NCBI GenBank assembly: GCA_964569845.1
Contig: CAZMUQ010000015.1
Coordinates: 1-23,294, forward strand
Direction: 5' to 3'
DNA: 23,294 nt
From: CAZMUQ01 sp964569845
GTDB lineage: Archaea > Thermoproteota > Bathyarchaeia > Hecatellales > Hecatellaceae
Below the pieces are notes generated by a model. It was given only the letters and a program-made list of their open reading frames with translations, was not told where the DNA came from and ran no database searches. Position numbers and translations under genes: made by a program. Of this stretch, positions 1 to 8,148 are shown piece by piece (positions within the stretch are counted from its first letter, which is position 1; every line of letters begins with the position of its first letter).

Positions 1-920
1 CTTAATCGAAAATTTAGGTCCGGGAATAATGGAAAAATTTGGGCTTGGATATGAAGAAATTTCAAAAATTAATCCAAGAATAGTTTATATTAGCATATCT
101 GGTTTTGGAAAAACAGGACGTACAAAGATAGAACAGCTTTTGATATTATTGCTCAAGCAGCTGGTGGTAGCCTACCTTTAATGGGGCGGGTTGGAAATAA
201 ACCTAAAATGTTTATAGCTGATGTTATTTCAGGAGTTTTTGCTGCTTTAGGGGCTATATCTGCACTACATTACAGAGAAAAAACGGGAAAGGGACAATTG
301 GTAGATTTATCTATGTAGGATGTTGTTTTCTCAATTAACATCGGAGCAATACTTGAAGTTGCTCTTGGCGCGGAAAAACTTAAAAGCTTTAACTTTAGCT
401 TTACAGACTATCCTCCAGGTTTAAGAATACCACTTTACGGTATATTTTCAGCGTTAGATGGAGAAGTTGTGATAGGGGCAGTAACAGATGCCCAAGCAAA
501 AAGACTTTTTGAGGCTATGGGAAAACTTGACCTTTTACAAGATGAAAAATTTTCAACATTCATTTCTAGGTTTAGAAATGATGATGAGCCCATAAAAGTT
601 ATTAGCGAGTGGACTTCAAAAAGAAGAAGAAGTGAAATTGTAGACTTACTAGCTAAATATAGGGTTCCATGTAGCCCGGTTTACCAACTTTCAGAGATAA
701 AAAATGATAGACAGTTAGAGGAAAGAGAAATGTTTGTTGAGGTTCAATATAAAGGATTAAAGGTTTTGGTTCAGGTGTATGCTTAGAGTTTTCGGAAACA
801 CCTGGCAAAGTTGTAAGGCCAGCACCAGAACTTAATCAACACGCCCATGAGGTACTTAAGAATATATTAGGGTACCCCGAGGAAGAAATAGAAAAATTAA
901 AATACTTGAACATTATCTAA
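1..920 (+). pseudogene. CaiB/BaiF-type CoA-transferase remnant, 5' end outside the window
   Basis: Joining three reading frames recovers a class III CoA-transferase: a NLGPGIMEKFGLGYEE stretch and SISGFGKTG near the left edge, FDIIAQAAGGS after a frame change at about 131-136, then VDLSM followed by an in-frame TAG at 316-318 where family members usually have Leu. The frame then stays open to about 765, where one more missing base is needed to continue into the C-terminal part (FSETPGKVVRPAPELNQHAHEVL) that stops at 918-920. Intact members move CoA between acyl-CoA and a free acid. Two single-base frameshifts plus a nonsense codon mean no full-length product. Sequencing error could explain one lesion but hardly all three. 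The catalytic Asp region is not resolved. Confidence 0.85.
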
Positions 921-922
921 TG

Positions 923-944
923 GTAAAATATAAATATATTTTAC
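923..944. promoter_or_regulatory. Perfect 22-bp palindrome upstream of the lipoate ligase gene
   Basis: Two exact 10-bp arms (GTAAAATATA and its reverse complement) flank a central AA. It begins 3 bases after the pseudogene stop and lies about 90 bases before the next start. It could be an operator for a dimeric regulator or a weak AT hairpin; its pure AT core also resembles a TATA box. No protein assignment is possible. Confidence 0.35.
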
Positions 945-1034
945 AGATACCACCATAAAGTATAAGTAATCTAAAAATGGTAATTTAACACAGTAAAAAT
1001 TTAACTTAAAAACTAAAATTCCGGGTGAGTTATA

Positions 1035-2135
1035 GTGGTATTTAATGCAAAAAATAAAAAGTGGGAGCTGCGGTCAGGATATGAAAAAGCTTTACGTGTG
1101 CTAATAAGAGGGGAAATTGCAAGAACATTATTACCCAGCTCTCCAGACTACCCAAACATCTTATCCTACTTTATTCTTCCAACTGACGCTGTTATCCTCC
1201 CTTATTATTGTGATCCATTTAAGGATATGGATTACAATTTTTGCAGAAAAAACAACATTGAGGTTGTAAGAATCCCTGGTGGGGGAGGTCCTTACTGGCT
1301 TGATTCAGGTTCACTACTCTCCGGATATTCGTTCAGGTTAAGTGATGTACCAGATTTTCCTTCAGATATTAATGAAACATATAAGCTTATCATGCCTGAG
1401 ATAGCAAAAACGTTAAGCAGTAAACTTAACATACCTTTCACATACAGGCCTCTAAATGATTTAGAGGTTTATGGTAAAAAAATTTCTGGAGCAACCCACA
1501 TTAATGATGGTAAAGTTTTTAGAGCAGCCTATGGTCCACAAGTTAAGGAACCTAAACTAGATGTAATGGAGAAGGCTATTCCACCCTCACCAGAAAAGTT
1601 TGCTGATAAGGAAGCTAAAAGTATAGGGGAAAGGATAGGATGGATTAAAAAATTCGTTGAAAGAGAAATTTCAATGGAGGAGGTTGCAGAAGCATATATT
1701 GATGCATACAAGAAAATTTTTGATGTTGAAGCAGTTCCTGGAGATCTGATAGAGCAGGAAAAGAAAATGATTGAAGAGTATGAAAGAATGCTTACATCAG
1801 AAGACTGGATTCTCGCCATGAGTGAGCAAAAAAGATTTAAGGACATACCTTCTGATGCTAAAAAGGGTGAGAGTATAGTTAAGATTCCTCAGGGTCCTCT
1901 AATAAGGGTTACTGCGTTCAAGAAGAGTGACAAGATATACAACATCAACATAACAGGTTCAATCCATTGTACACCATTTAACCTTGTTGAAAAAATGGTA
2001 GCATATCTTAGAGGTATAAATGTTAATGAGGGAGAAATAAGAGCACGGGTTGAAACAGCATTTAAGGGAGGAAGTATTGGCGGAGTAAAACCAGAAGATT
2101 TTGTAGCTGTAATTATGAAGGCCTTAAAAGATTGA
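1035..2135 (+). CDS. Lipoate--protein ligase A-like protein with fused C-terminal domain
   Basis: A 366-residue protein of the biotin/lipoate ligase fold, which attaches lipoate or a related cofactor to carrier domains through an acyl-AMP. Residues 77-93 (EVVRIPGGGGPYWLDSG) match the LplA RRxxGGGxxxHDxG motif in outline, but Trp stands near the usual His and the first Arg pair is incomplete. GKKISG at 147-152 carries the expected catalytic Lys149. Residues about 200-230 match the helical end of the catalytic domain, and 285-366 resemble the separate accessory (LplB/CTD) domain needed by archaeal bipartite ligases, here fused. The GTG start has GGTGA 8 bases upstream. The divergent motif leaves the true substrate open (lipoate, octanoate or another acyl group). 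No lipoylated enzyme is encoded nearby. Confidence 0.72.
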   Translation: MVFNAKNKKWELRSGYEKALRVLIRGEIARTLLPSSPDYPNILSYFILPTDAVILPYYCDPFKDMDYNFCRKNNIEVVRIPGGGGPYWLDSGSLLSGYSFRLSDVPDFPSDINETYKLIMPEIAKTLSSKLNIPFTYRPLNDLEVYGKKISGATHINDGKVFRAAYGPQVKEPKLDVMEKAIPPSPEKFADKEAKSIGERIGWIKKFVEREISMEEVAEAYIDAYKKIFDVEAVPGDLIEQEKKMIEEYERMLTSEDWILAMSEQKRFKDIPSDAKKGESIVKIPQGPLIRVTAFKKSDKIYNINITGSIHCTPFNLVEKMVAYLRGINVNEGEIRARVETAFKGGSIGGVKPEDFVAVIMKALKD

Positions 2136-2145
2136 TTTTATTTGT

Positions 2146-2478
2146 TTAATACCATTTTACCGGTACCATCACCACAATAGTTAGGAGAACTATTAAGACA
2201 AAGATTAGTGGATAGATTCCTGGGTGGGTAAAAGATAAAGCTATTAGAAAAGCAAATGCATCAAGAATTAGAAAGTATAATCCGTAGATAAAGAATCTTT
2301 GAACATTAACTTGAGGTTTAAATGGTGGAATATCTTCTCCACAAGCATAGGGAGAAAGCTTATCAGTTGTTTTTCTTCCTTTTACTCCAATTAACCCACC
2401 AAGCCAGAATAGGAATAATGCAACAAGAAGAGAAATTATAAAGATAAAAAGTGGTGAGGTAATAACCTTCTCAAACAT
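2146..2478 (-). CDS. NuoA-like (complex I subunit 3 family) membrane subunit
   Basis: A 110-residue membrane protein with three predicted helices at about 8-31, 62-83 and 88-107. The family signature KLSPYACGED (40-49) with Cys46 lies in the loop after helix 1, as in NuoA/FpoA. The conserved acidic residue of helix 2 is present (LILDAFAF). NuoA helps form the quinone-side channel of complex I; NuoA-like subunits also occur in some group 4 hydrogenase and Fpo-like complexes. It sits 74 bases after the maturation protease gene in the same direction, which favours a hydrogenase-type complex. A GAGGGAA ribosome site lies about 8 bases before the ATG. No other complex subunit is in the window. It converges with the ligase gene at a 10-base gap. 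Confidence 0.78.
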   Translation of the reverse strand: MFEKVITSPLFIFIISLLVALFLFWLGGLIGVKGRKTTDKLSPYACGEDIPPFKPQVNVQRFFIYGLYFLILDAFAFLIALSFTHPGIYPLIFVLIVLLTIVVMVPVKWY

Positions 2479-2552
2479 TTCAACTATTCCCTCAGGATAT
2501 TCCTTTATATTGCTATCAAAATAAAAGCTTTACTGTGACTTAATAGAGTATT

Positions 2553-3092
2553 TTATTTAAACTGCTGAAGAATCCTAATTAAAAGTTTTTTGATATCATC
2601 CAAGGCTTCACTAACTTTTAAGGTTAAACCTTCACCAAAATCTAAATTCTCAGGTTGAACGAGAATTAGTTTAACTTCTGCTCCAGTAAAATGTTTTATA
2701 TATTTGATTGTAAATGTTAAAGGAAGAGTATGAGTTGAAAAGGTTATACCACCAATATTTTCAGGGGAAACCAGCTTAACTTCCCCGGGTAAGGTGTTCA
2801 TCTGAGCTGAATCAACAATAATTACATGTGATGGTTCTAAGCGTATAACAGTATTGAGAAAGTTTTCTGGAACTGTTTCACAATTTATGAGTTTAACCTT
2901 ATCTGGAAGCTTATACTTACTTACTGCTTCAATTAAAGCTGGGCCGAATCCATCATCATGCCTTAAGGGATTACCAACACCCAAAATTACAAGCTTTTTA
3001 ACATTTGAAAGCCATTCCTTTAATTGCTTTTCTACTTCTAAAAGCATCATAAGGTCTCTAAATCCTAGTAGCATACTTAAAGTGAAAAACAT
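2553..3092 (-). CDS. hycI: [NiFe]-hydrogenase maturation protease, HycI family
   Basis: A cytoplasmic endopeptidase that clips the C-terminal tail of a hydrogenase large subunit after nickel insertion. The diagnostic motif LGVGNPLRHDDGFGP is at about 37-51, including the metal-binding acidic residue; IIVDSAQMN near 93-101 gives the second Asp and THTLPL near 121-126 the His of the nickel site. This layout and length fit HycI, which serves group 4 membrane-bound enzymes. As drawn it begins MFFTLSMLLG; an internal ATG ATG at codons 15-16 gives a length closer to the family and may be the true start. It is divergent from the FrhB-family gene (68-base gap). The hydrogenase large subunit it acts on is not in this window. 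Confidence 0.88.
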   Translation of the reverse strand: MFFTLSMLLGFRDLMMLLEVEKQLKEWLSNVKKLVILGVGNPLRHDDGFGPALIEAVSKYKLPDKVKLINCETVPENFLNTVIRLEPSHVIIVDSAQMNTLPGEVKLVSPENIGGITFSTHTLPLTFTIKYIKHFTGAEVKLILVQPENLDFGEGLTLKVSEALDDIKKLLIRILQQFK

Positions 3093-3160
3093 TTTTATTC
3101 CTGTTATAGAGGAATAAGTTTACTAGAGGTATTTAACCATAGTTTGGGAGGCTACAACAC

Positions 3161-4240
3161 TTGACTAGTACATCTTCAACAACTTTAGAAAAACCTAAAC
3201 TAAAAATATTTGGAAACCTCTTAACGGAGGTTATTAGGAAAAATATTTGCTGTGGTTGTGGAGCATGCGCAGCAGTATGCCCTGTTAACATAATTTCTAT
3301 GAAGAATGTTCCGGGAAAAGATGAACAACCAACAATGGTAGGGAAATGTATTCTATGTGAATTCTGCTATTATCAATGTCCATGGACTGATCCTCCTCCA
3401 TCTGAGGAAGAAATTTTTGGTAGAAAAAGAAAAGAAAATGAGGAACTTGGAATACATATTGCTATTTATTCAGCAAGAACAACAAATGAAGAAATAGCTA
3501 AAATTGCAAGTGATGGAGGAGTTGTAACAAGTCTTTTAGCTTATATGCTTCAACAAAAAATTATTGATGCTGCTGTTGTTTCAGGTATAGATGAAAAAAA
3601 CCCTTGGAAACCTATTCCAAAAATTGTTTCAACAACCGATGAACTACTTAAAACTGCTGGAACAAGGTATACTGTAAGCCCAACAATTCTAGGTTTAGGC
3701 TCAGCTGTAGATGAATATGGTAAGAAAAGAATAGCTCTTGTTGGAACCCCATGTCAAATTAGAGCTTTAAGAAAAATGCAAACAACAGAAAAAGGAGCTT
3801 TAAAGTACGGTTCTAAAGTTGTTTTAGCTATAGGATTATTCTGTATGGAAAGTTTCTATTATGATAAGCTTATTAGAGAATACTTAAAAGATAAGCTTGA
3901 TCTCTCAAAAATCTCAAAATTCTCCATTAAGAAGGGGAAATTTATAGTTAAAACTGTTGATGGAAAAGAAGCAATTAACGTACCGTTAAAAGAGATAAGA
4001 CCATATGCTAGGGAAAGCTGCCATAACTGTACAGATTTTACAGCTGAACTTGCGGATATATCGGTTGGAAGCATAGGTTCAGCTGAGGGCTGGTCAACGG
4101 TAATTGTTAGAACTGAGGTGGGTAGAAAAGTTTTTGATGAATGTGTAGCTGCAGGATTTATCAAGAGTGAAGCCTTAGAAAGAATTGCCCCTGGATTTGA
4201 ATCAATAATAAAACTTTCCAAAACAAAGAAAAAAAGTTAG
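3161..4240 (+). CDS. FrhB/FdhB-family iron-sulfur flavoprotein (coenzyme F420-type beta subunit)
   Basis: A 359-residue protein with two N-terminal [4Fe-4S] motifs: Cys30-x2-Cys33-x2-Cys36-x3-Cys40-Pro and Cys63-x2-Cys66-x2-Cys69-x3-Cys73-Pro. After these come the FrhB N-terminal domain (SDGGVVTSLLAYML near 112-125) and C-terminal domain (GTPCQIRALRKM, ESCHNCTDFTAELADISVGS). Family members bind FAD and pass electrons between iron-sulfur partners and coenzyme F420, in F420-reducing hydrogenase, formate dehydrogenase and glutamate synthase or sulfite reductase relatives. Its partner here is unknown; the divergent hydrogenase protease hints at hydrogen metabolism. The start is TTG with GGGAGG about 10 bases upstream, and no other start codon precedes the ferredoxin domain. 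Confidence 0.85.
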   Translation: MTSTSSTTLEKPKLKIFGNLLTEVIRKNICCGCGACAAVCPVNIISMKNVPGKDEQPTMVGKCILCEFCYYQCPWTDPPPSEEEIFGRKRKENEELGIHIAIYSARTTNEEIAKIASDGGVVTSLLAYMLQQKIIDAAVVSGIDEKNPWKPIPKIVSTTDELLKTAGTRYTVSPTILGLGSAVDEYGKKRIALVGTPCQIRALRKMQTTEKGALKYGSKVVLAIGLFCMESFYYDKLIREYLKDKLDLSKISKFSIKKGKFIVKTVDGKEAINVPLKEIRPYARESCHNCTDFTAELADISVGSIGSAEGWSTVIVRTEVGRKVFDECVAAGFIKSEALERIAPGFESIIKLSKTKKKS

Positions 4241-4350
4241 CTTCCCCCAATTTATGTTTAAATCTAGCTACAAAGATTAGGAAAAAGCCGCTTAACCCAA
4301 TTTACCTACTTATTTCTCCAAACTTTTTGTTTACTTCTATTAGCACGAGT

Positions 4351-4370
4351 ACCTAATATATATCGTAGGT
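4351..4370 (+). promoter_or_regulatory. TATA box flanked by a short inverted repeat, before rtcA
   Basis: TAATATATAT (4355-4364) sits about 45 bases before the rtcA TTG and is bracketed by ACCTA and TAGGT. With the usual 26-base spacing, transcription would start near 4385, just upstream of the GGTGA at 4390-4394. The repeat arms are only 5 bp, so an operator role is a guess. Confidence 0.4.
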
Positions 4371-4400
4371 CTAAAATTTCCTTTACTTAGGTGACTTACT

Positions 4401-5480
4401 TTGGAAGAAATAGTTATTGATGGAAGCATTCTTGAAGGGGGAGGACAAATCCTTAGAGTTTCTACAGCATTGTCAGCTGTAACAGGTAAATCGTTAAAAA
4501 TTTTTAACATTAGAGCTAAACGTAGTCCTTCAGGACTTAGAATGCAACATATAACTGCTATTAGGGCTGTGGCAACGCTTGTTGATGGTAAGGTTGAAGG
4601 TTTAAATGTTGGTTCAAAAGAGATTCTTTTTAAGCCTACTAAAATTAAAAGTGGAAAATTTAGGTTTGATGTAGGAACTGCTGGAAGTATAACACTTGTA
4701 CTTCAAGCTTTAACACCTGTAACTGCATATGCACCTGATGAAGTTTTTGTTGAAATTAAGGGAGGAACAAATAACCAATGGGCTCCACCAGTAGAGTATT
4801 TTGAAAATATTTTTCTTCCTGTTTTAAAGTTGATGGGTTTTGAAGGCTCCATATCAATTTTACGTAGAGGATTTTATCCAAAAGGTGGAGGGATTATAAG
4901 GGCAAGATTTAATCCTGTAGCATACTTAAGACCTTTAAATATTGATAAGGTAAGCAATATTCTACGTTTATGGGGTTTAGCTTACAGTTGTAGATTGCCA
5001 AATCACATTCCTGAAAGGATGGCTAAAACAGCAAAAAAGATTTTAGCTGATGCTGGTTATGGAGATGTAGATATCAAAATTGACAGTATTCAAAAGGATA
5101 ATCCAAGATGCTCCCTAGACCCAGGATGTGGAATTATACTCATAGCTGAGCTTGAAGGAGGCTTAAGAATTGGTGCTGACAGTTTAGGGGAAATAGGAAA
5201 ACCAGCTGAAAAAGTTGCTGAAGAAGCTGCTTTAAGCCTTATTCAACAGTTAGAGGCTAAAGCCTCAGTAGATTATCATCTTGCAGACCAACTTATAGTT
5301 TGGATTAGCCTTGCTAAGGGTACCTCAAAGTTTTATACTTCTAAGCTTACCCTTCACACTTTAACCTCAATTGAAATTTGTAAACAAATTTTAGGTTCAA
5401 AATTTACTGTGGAAGGAGAACTTAATAAGCCTGCAAGGATAATATGTGAGGGTATCGGATGGGAGAATAAGTTTTTATAA
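4401..5480 (+). CDS. rtcA: RNA 3'-terminal phosphate cyclase
   Basis: A 359-residue enzyme that uses ATP to turn RNA 3'-phosphate ends into 2',3'-cyclic phosphate. It is full length: GSILEGGGQILR at 8-19, the substrate-binding RSPSGLRMQH at 41-50, the signature RGFYPKGGG at 156-164, and HLADQ at 293-297. His319 in LTLHTLTS is the likely adenylated nucleophile. The TTG start follows GGTGACTTACT, an ideally spaced ribosome site. The gene heads a two-gene group with nadM, which begins 61 bases downstream. The role in archaea is RNA end processing or repair; no rtcB ligase gene is in the window. Confidence 0.95.
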   Translation: MEEIVIDGSILEGGGQILRVSTALSAVTGKSLKIFNIRAKRSPSGLRMQHITAIRAVATLVDGKVEGLNVGSKEILFKPTKIKSGKFRFDVGTAGSITLVLQALTPVTAYAPDEVFVEIKGGTNNQWAPPVEYFENIFLPVLKLMGFEGSISILRRGFYPKGGGIIRARFNPVAYLRPLNIDKVSNILRLWGLAYSCRLPNHIPERMAKTAKKILADAGYGDVDIKIDSIQKDNPRCSLDPGCGIILIAELEGGLRIGADSLGEIGKPAEKVAEEAALSLIQQLEAKASVDYHLADQLIVWISLAKGTSKFYTSKLTLHTLTSIEICKQILGSKFTVEGELNKPARIICEGIGWENKFL

Positions 5481-5541
5481 TTTAAGTTTAATTTGGAAAT
5501 GGTGTATTACGTATTAGAGGTGAAAAACGGGGTAGAAGATT

Positions 5542-6102
5542 TTGGAAAAAGAATCTGTAGGCTTCTATGTCGGAAGATTTCAGCCAGTTCATAAGGGACA
5601 TATTTATGCTATAAAGTATGTTCTAGGTAAAGTTAAAGAGTTAATTATTGGTATTGGTAGCGCCCAATTCAGCCATGAAATCGAAAACCCCTTTACAGCT
5701 GGAGAAAGATTTACAATGCTTAGGCTTGGATTAGATGAAGCAAAAATAGATAGAAAACTGTACTCAATTATTCCAATACCAGATACACAAATACATAGCT
5801 TATGGGTTGCTCAGGTTGTAGCTTACACGCCAAAATTTACTGTTGCATTTACCAATGACCCCTTAAGTAGTCAACTTTTATTTGAAGCCGGATTTAAGGT
5901 TGAAAGTATACCTTTACTTGAAAGGGAAAAATATAATGCAACCAATATAAGGGTAAAAATGTTAAATGGTGAAAGCTGGGAAGAACTTGTACCATCAACA
6001 GTTGCAGAATTTATTAAGAAGATAAATGGTATTGAAAGAATTAGAAAATTAGCTCAAACAGATGAACCTGGTAAAGTTAAATTTATTAAAAGAAAACATT
6101 AA
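5542..6102 (+). CDS. nadM: Nicotinamide-nucleotide adenylyltransferase, archaeal NadM type
   Basis: A 186-residue nucleotidyltransferase that joins NMN (or NaMN) to ATP to give NAD+ or its deamido form. The motif GRFQPVHKGH at 11-20 holds the HxGH pair (His17, His20). The second motif of the superfamily is YNATNIRVKM at about 132-141, a variant of the archaeal YSGTEIR form that keeps the Arg. The length fits archaeal NadM with a small C-terminal extension. The TTG start is supported because the conserved strand begins right after it and no in-frame ATG precedes it; GGGGT lies 9 bases upstream. Its last 17 bases overlap the end of the convergent SAM hydroxide adenosyltransferase gene. Confidence 0.93.
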   Translation: MEKESVGFYVGRFQPVHKGHIYAIKYVLGKVKELIIGIGSAQFSHEIENPFTAGERFTMLRLGLDEAKIDRKLYSIIPIPDTQIHSLWVAQVVAYTPKFTVAFTNDPLSSQLLFEAGFKVESIPLLEREKYNATNIRVKMLNGESWEELVPSTVAEFIKKINGIERIRKLAQTDEPGKVKFIKRKH

Positions 6103-6895
6103 CTTTCATTCCAGGTTTAACCTTTAAAATCTTTGCTGCATTAGCCATATTTGCTGAAAACTCTAAAAATCCTCCACTATTTGTTGTTGCAAGAAAATCT
6201 CCAACCTTAACCTTAAAATATGCTTCTAAAAATTTAACCTTTAACCTAGTTTTTCCATTAAAAGAAACATCAAATTCTGCACCATAATTTAAGCCTAAAT
6301 TTTTAATCAAATCTTCACTTATATTTGTCACAATATTTCCAAAGTTATCAATATGTAAAACTTCACCTTCTATTTTTTTACCTGAAATTTTGAGTTTTAC
6401 AAATGGAGGTTTAACATAGTCAGAAATTTTTTCTCCAAACTTTTTAGGAGAGATACCTAAGGCAAGATATGCTGCAGCAGGTGCAAAAATATCTCTTCCA
6501 TGGAAAGTCTTAGAAATATTTGGTAGCATAAAATCTTTATTCTCAATTTTATACACATCCTTTACTCCTAACTTTTCTGCTGCAAACATTAAAACCCCGT
6601 TATCAGGACCAACTAAGAAAGCATTTTTTATTTCAACAATTATTGGTCTTCGTGAACTTCCAACTGTAGGATCAACAACAGCAACATGAACAGTACCCTT
6701 AGGGAAAAATTTTACAGATCTAGCTAGAAGATATGCAGCCATTCTTATATTGTATGGTTCAACATCATGGGATATGTCAACAATTGATGCTTTTGGACAT
6801 ATGGATAGAATTACAGCTTTCATTTCTGCCACATAAGAATCCTTCAACCCAAAATCTGTAAGTAAAGTTATTACTGGCTTTTTAACCATAACCAA
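6086..6895 (-). CDS. S-adenosyl-L-methionine hydroxide adenosyltransferase (DUF62/SAM-hydrolase family)
   Basis: A 269-residue protein of the fluorinase/chlorinase/duf62 family. Non-halogenating members split S-adenosylmethionine with water to adenosine and methionine. The N-terminal motif LLTDFGLKDSYVAEMK (about 11-26), the DISHDVEPYNIRMAAYLL segment, VVDPTVGSSRR and VGPDNGVL all match, as does the C-terminal domain with HIDNFGNIVTNI. The halide-pocket loop of true fluorinases is not apparent, so hydrolysis is the expected reaction. The drawn start is TTG; ATG two codons later is an equal choice. It is divergent from the aminotransferase gene and overlaps nadM tail-to-tail. Physiological purpose in archaea is unclear; control of SAM level is one idea. 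Confidence 0.9.
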   Translation of the reverse strand: MVMVKKPVITLLTDFGLKDSYVAEMKAVILSICPKASIVDISHDVEPYNIRMAAYLLARSVKFFPKGTVHVAVVDPTVGSSRRPIIVEIKNAFLVGPDNGVLMFAAEKLGVKDVYKIENKDFMLPNISKTFHGRDIFAPAAAYLALGISPKKFGEKISDYVKPPFVKLKISGKKIEGEVLHIDNFGNIVTNISEDLIKNLGLNYGAEFDVSFNGKTRLKVKFLEAYFKVKVGDFLATTNSGGFLEFSANMANAAKILKVKPGMKVNVFF

Positions 6896-6938
6896 TGCTA
6901 CCTTCTTAAAAAGCCTTATCTACCAGTTTTTAGGCTAC

Positions 6939-6954
6939 TAAACTTAAAAGTTTA
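6939..6954 (+). promoter_or_regulatory. Palindromic TATA-like element before the aminotransferase gene
   Basis: Arms TAAACTT and AAGTTTA flank a central AA in the 77-base divergent gap. The TTAAAAG in it is centred about 26 bases before the TTG at 6973, as expected if transcription starts at or very near the start codon. It may serve as both TATA box and operator. Confidence 0.35.
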
Positions 6955-6972
6955 ACCTTAAGGGTTTGAGGG

Positions 6973-8148
6973 TTGAAAAAAAGGAAAGAACTTTTGCTTA
7001 TGGTTCCAGGACCAACAAACGTTCCAGCAAGAATTATGAAAACACTTAAAAAGCCTATGATAAACCATCGTGGACCTAAATTTCATAATCTTTACCAAGG
7101 TATTTTAGAAAAGCTAAAATATGCTTTCCAGACGAAAAATGATGTTTTTCCTTTAACCTGTTCAGGAACTGGTGGGGTTGAAGCTGCTGTTGGAAATGTC
7201 ATTTCTAGAGGCGATAAAGTTATTGTTCCGATATTTGGGCTTTTTTGTGAAAGGTTGAGTGAAACTGTTAAACGTTTTGGTGGAGAAGTTATTGAGGTTA
7301 AAGCTGAATGGGGATTAGCATGCAATACTGAGGAGATTAAAGCTATCCTTGATGTAGAAAAAGATGTTAAAGCTGTTGCTGTAGTATATAATGAAACTTC
7401 AACAGGTGTAACATTAAGAAGTTTACCTGATATAGGTAAAATTACAAGAAAGAAGGGAATATTGTTGATTGTTGACGCTGTTTCAGTTTTACTTGGAGAC
7501 CATTTACCTGTTGATGATTGGGGGGTTGACCTATGCGTTGCTGGAAGCCAAAAATGTTTTGCATGTCCACCTGGCTTAGCAATGGTTTCTGTAAGTGAAA
7601 AAGCTTATGAAGCTGCTGAAAAAAACAAGTTTAGACCATTTAACCACGACCTTTTATTATGGAGAGATTTTAAAGCTAAGCTTGAAACACCTTTTACCCC
7701 ATCTATTCCACTATATTATGCTTTAGATGAAGCATTAAACATGCTTATGGAGGAAGGATTAGAAAACAGGATCCGTAGGCATACAATTTGTGCTGAAACA
7801 TTCTATAAAACATTTGAAAATTTAGGTTTAAAAGTGGTTGCTAAGAACGAGCTTAGGTCAAATACTGTGATTGTTCCTTACATTCCTGAGAATATAAATG
7901 TTGATGAATTCAGGAAGGTTCTAAGGGAAAAGTTTAAGATTGCTGTTGCAGGGGGGGTTGGTAAGCTTAAAGGTAAGGTTATTAGAATAGGAAGTATGGG
8001 GGTTGTTTCAACCTATGAAGTTTTAGCTACAATTAACGGTATAATTAAGACGTTAAAAATGTTCAACTATAAACCTAAAAATAAGCTTAAGAAAATCATT
8101 TTAGAAGCTAAAGAAACACTTTCACAATTAAAAAATTTTAAGTTTTAG
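6973..8148 (+). CDS. Class V aminotransferase, alanine--glyoxylate / serine--pyruvate type
   Basis: A 391-residue PLP enzyme. It begins with the family hallmark MVPGPTNVP (10-18), has the phosphate-binding CSGTGGVEAA (63-72), Asp168 in IVDAVS (pyridine nitrogen contact), and the Schiff-base Lys194 in GSQKCFACPPG. C-terminal IRIGSMG matches the substrate-carboxylate region. Likely reaction: transfer of the amino group of alanine or serine to glyoxylate or pyruvate; the exact amino donor cannot be read from sequence, and related archaeal enzymes include phosphoserine- and aspartate-using forms. The TTG start adds nine residues before the conserved core. The last 11 bases overlap the convergent coaBC gene. 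Confidence 0.88.
   Translation: MKKRKELLLMVPGPTNVPARIMKTLKKPMINHRGPKFHNLYQGILEKLKYAFQTKNDVFPLTCSGTGGVEAAVGNVISRGDKVIVPIFGLFCERLSETVKRFGGEVIEVKAEWGLACNTEEIKAILDVEKDVKAVAVVYNETSTGVTLRSLPDIGKITRKKGILLIVDAVSVLLGDHLPVDDWGVDLCVAGSQKCFACPPGLAMVSVSEKAYEAAEKNKFRPFNHDLLLWRDFKAKLETPFTPSIPLYYALDEALNMLMEEGLENRIRRHTICAETFYKTFENLGLKVVAKNELRSNTVIVPYIPENINVDEFRKVLREKFKIAVAGGVGKLKGKVIRIGSMGVVSTYEVLATINGIIKTLKMFNYKPKNKLKKIILEAKETLSQLKNFKF

Noticed and set aside
316..318. TAG read as pyrrolysine or another recoded residue
   Set aside because: The gene also has two frameshifts, the site is normally Leu, and other TAG and TAA stops lie in clearly decayed genes.
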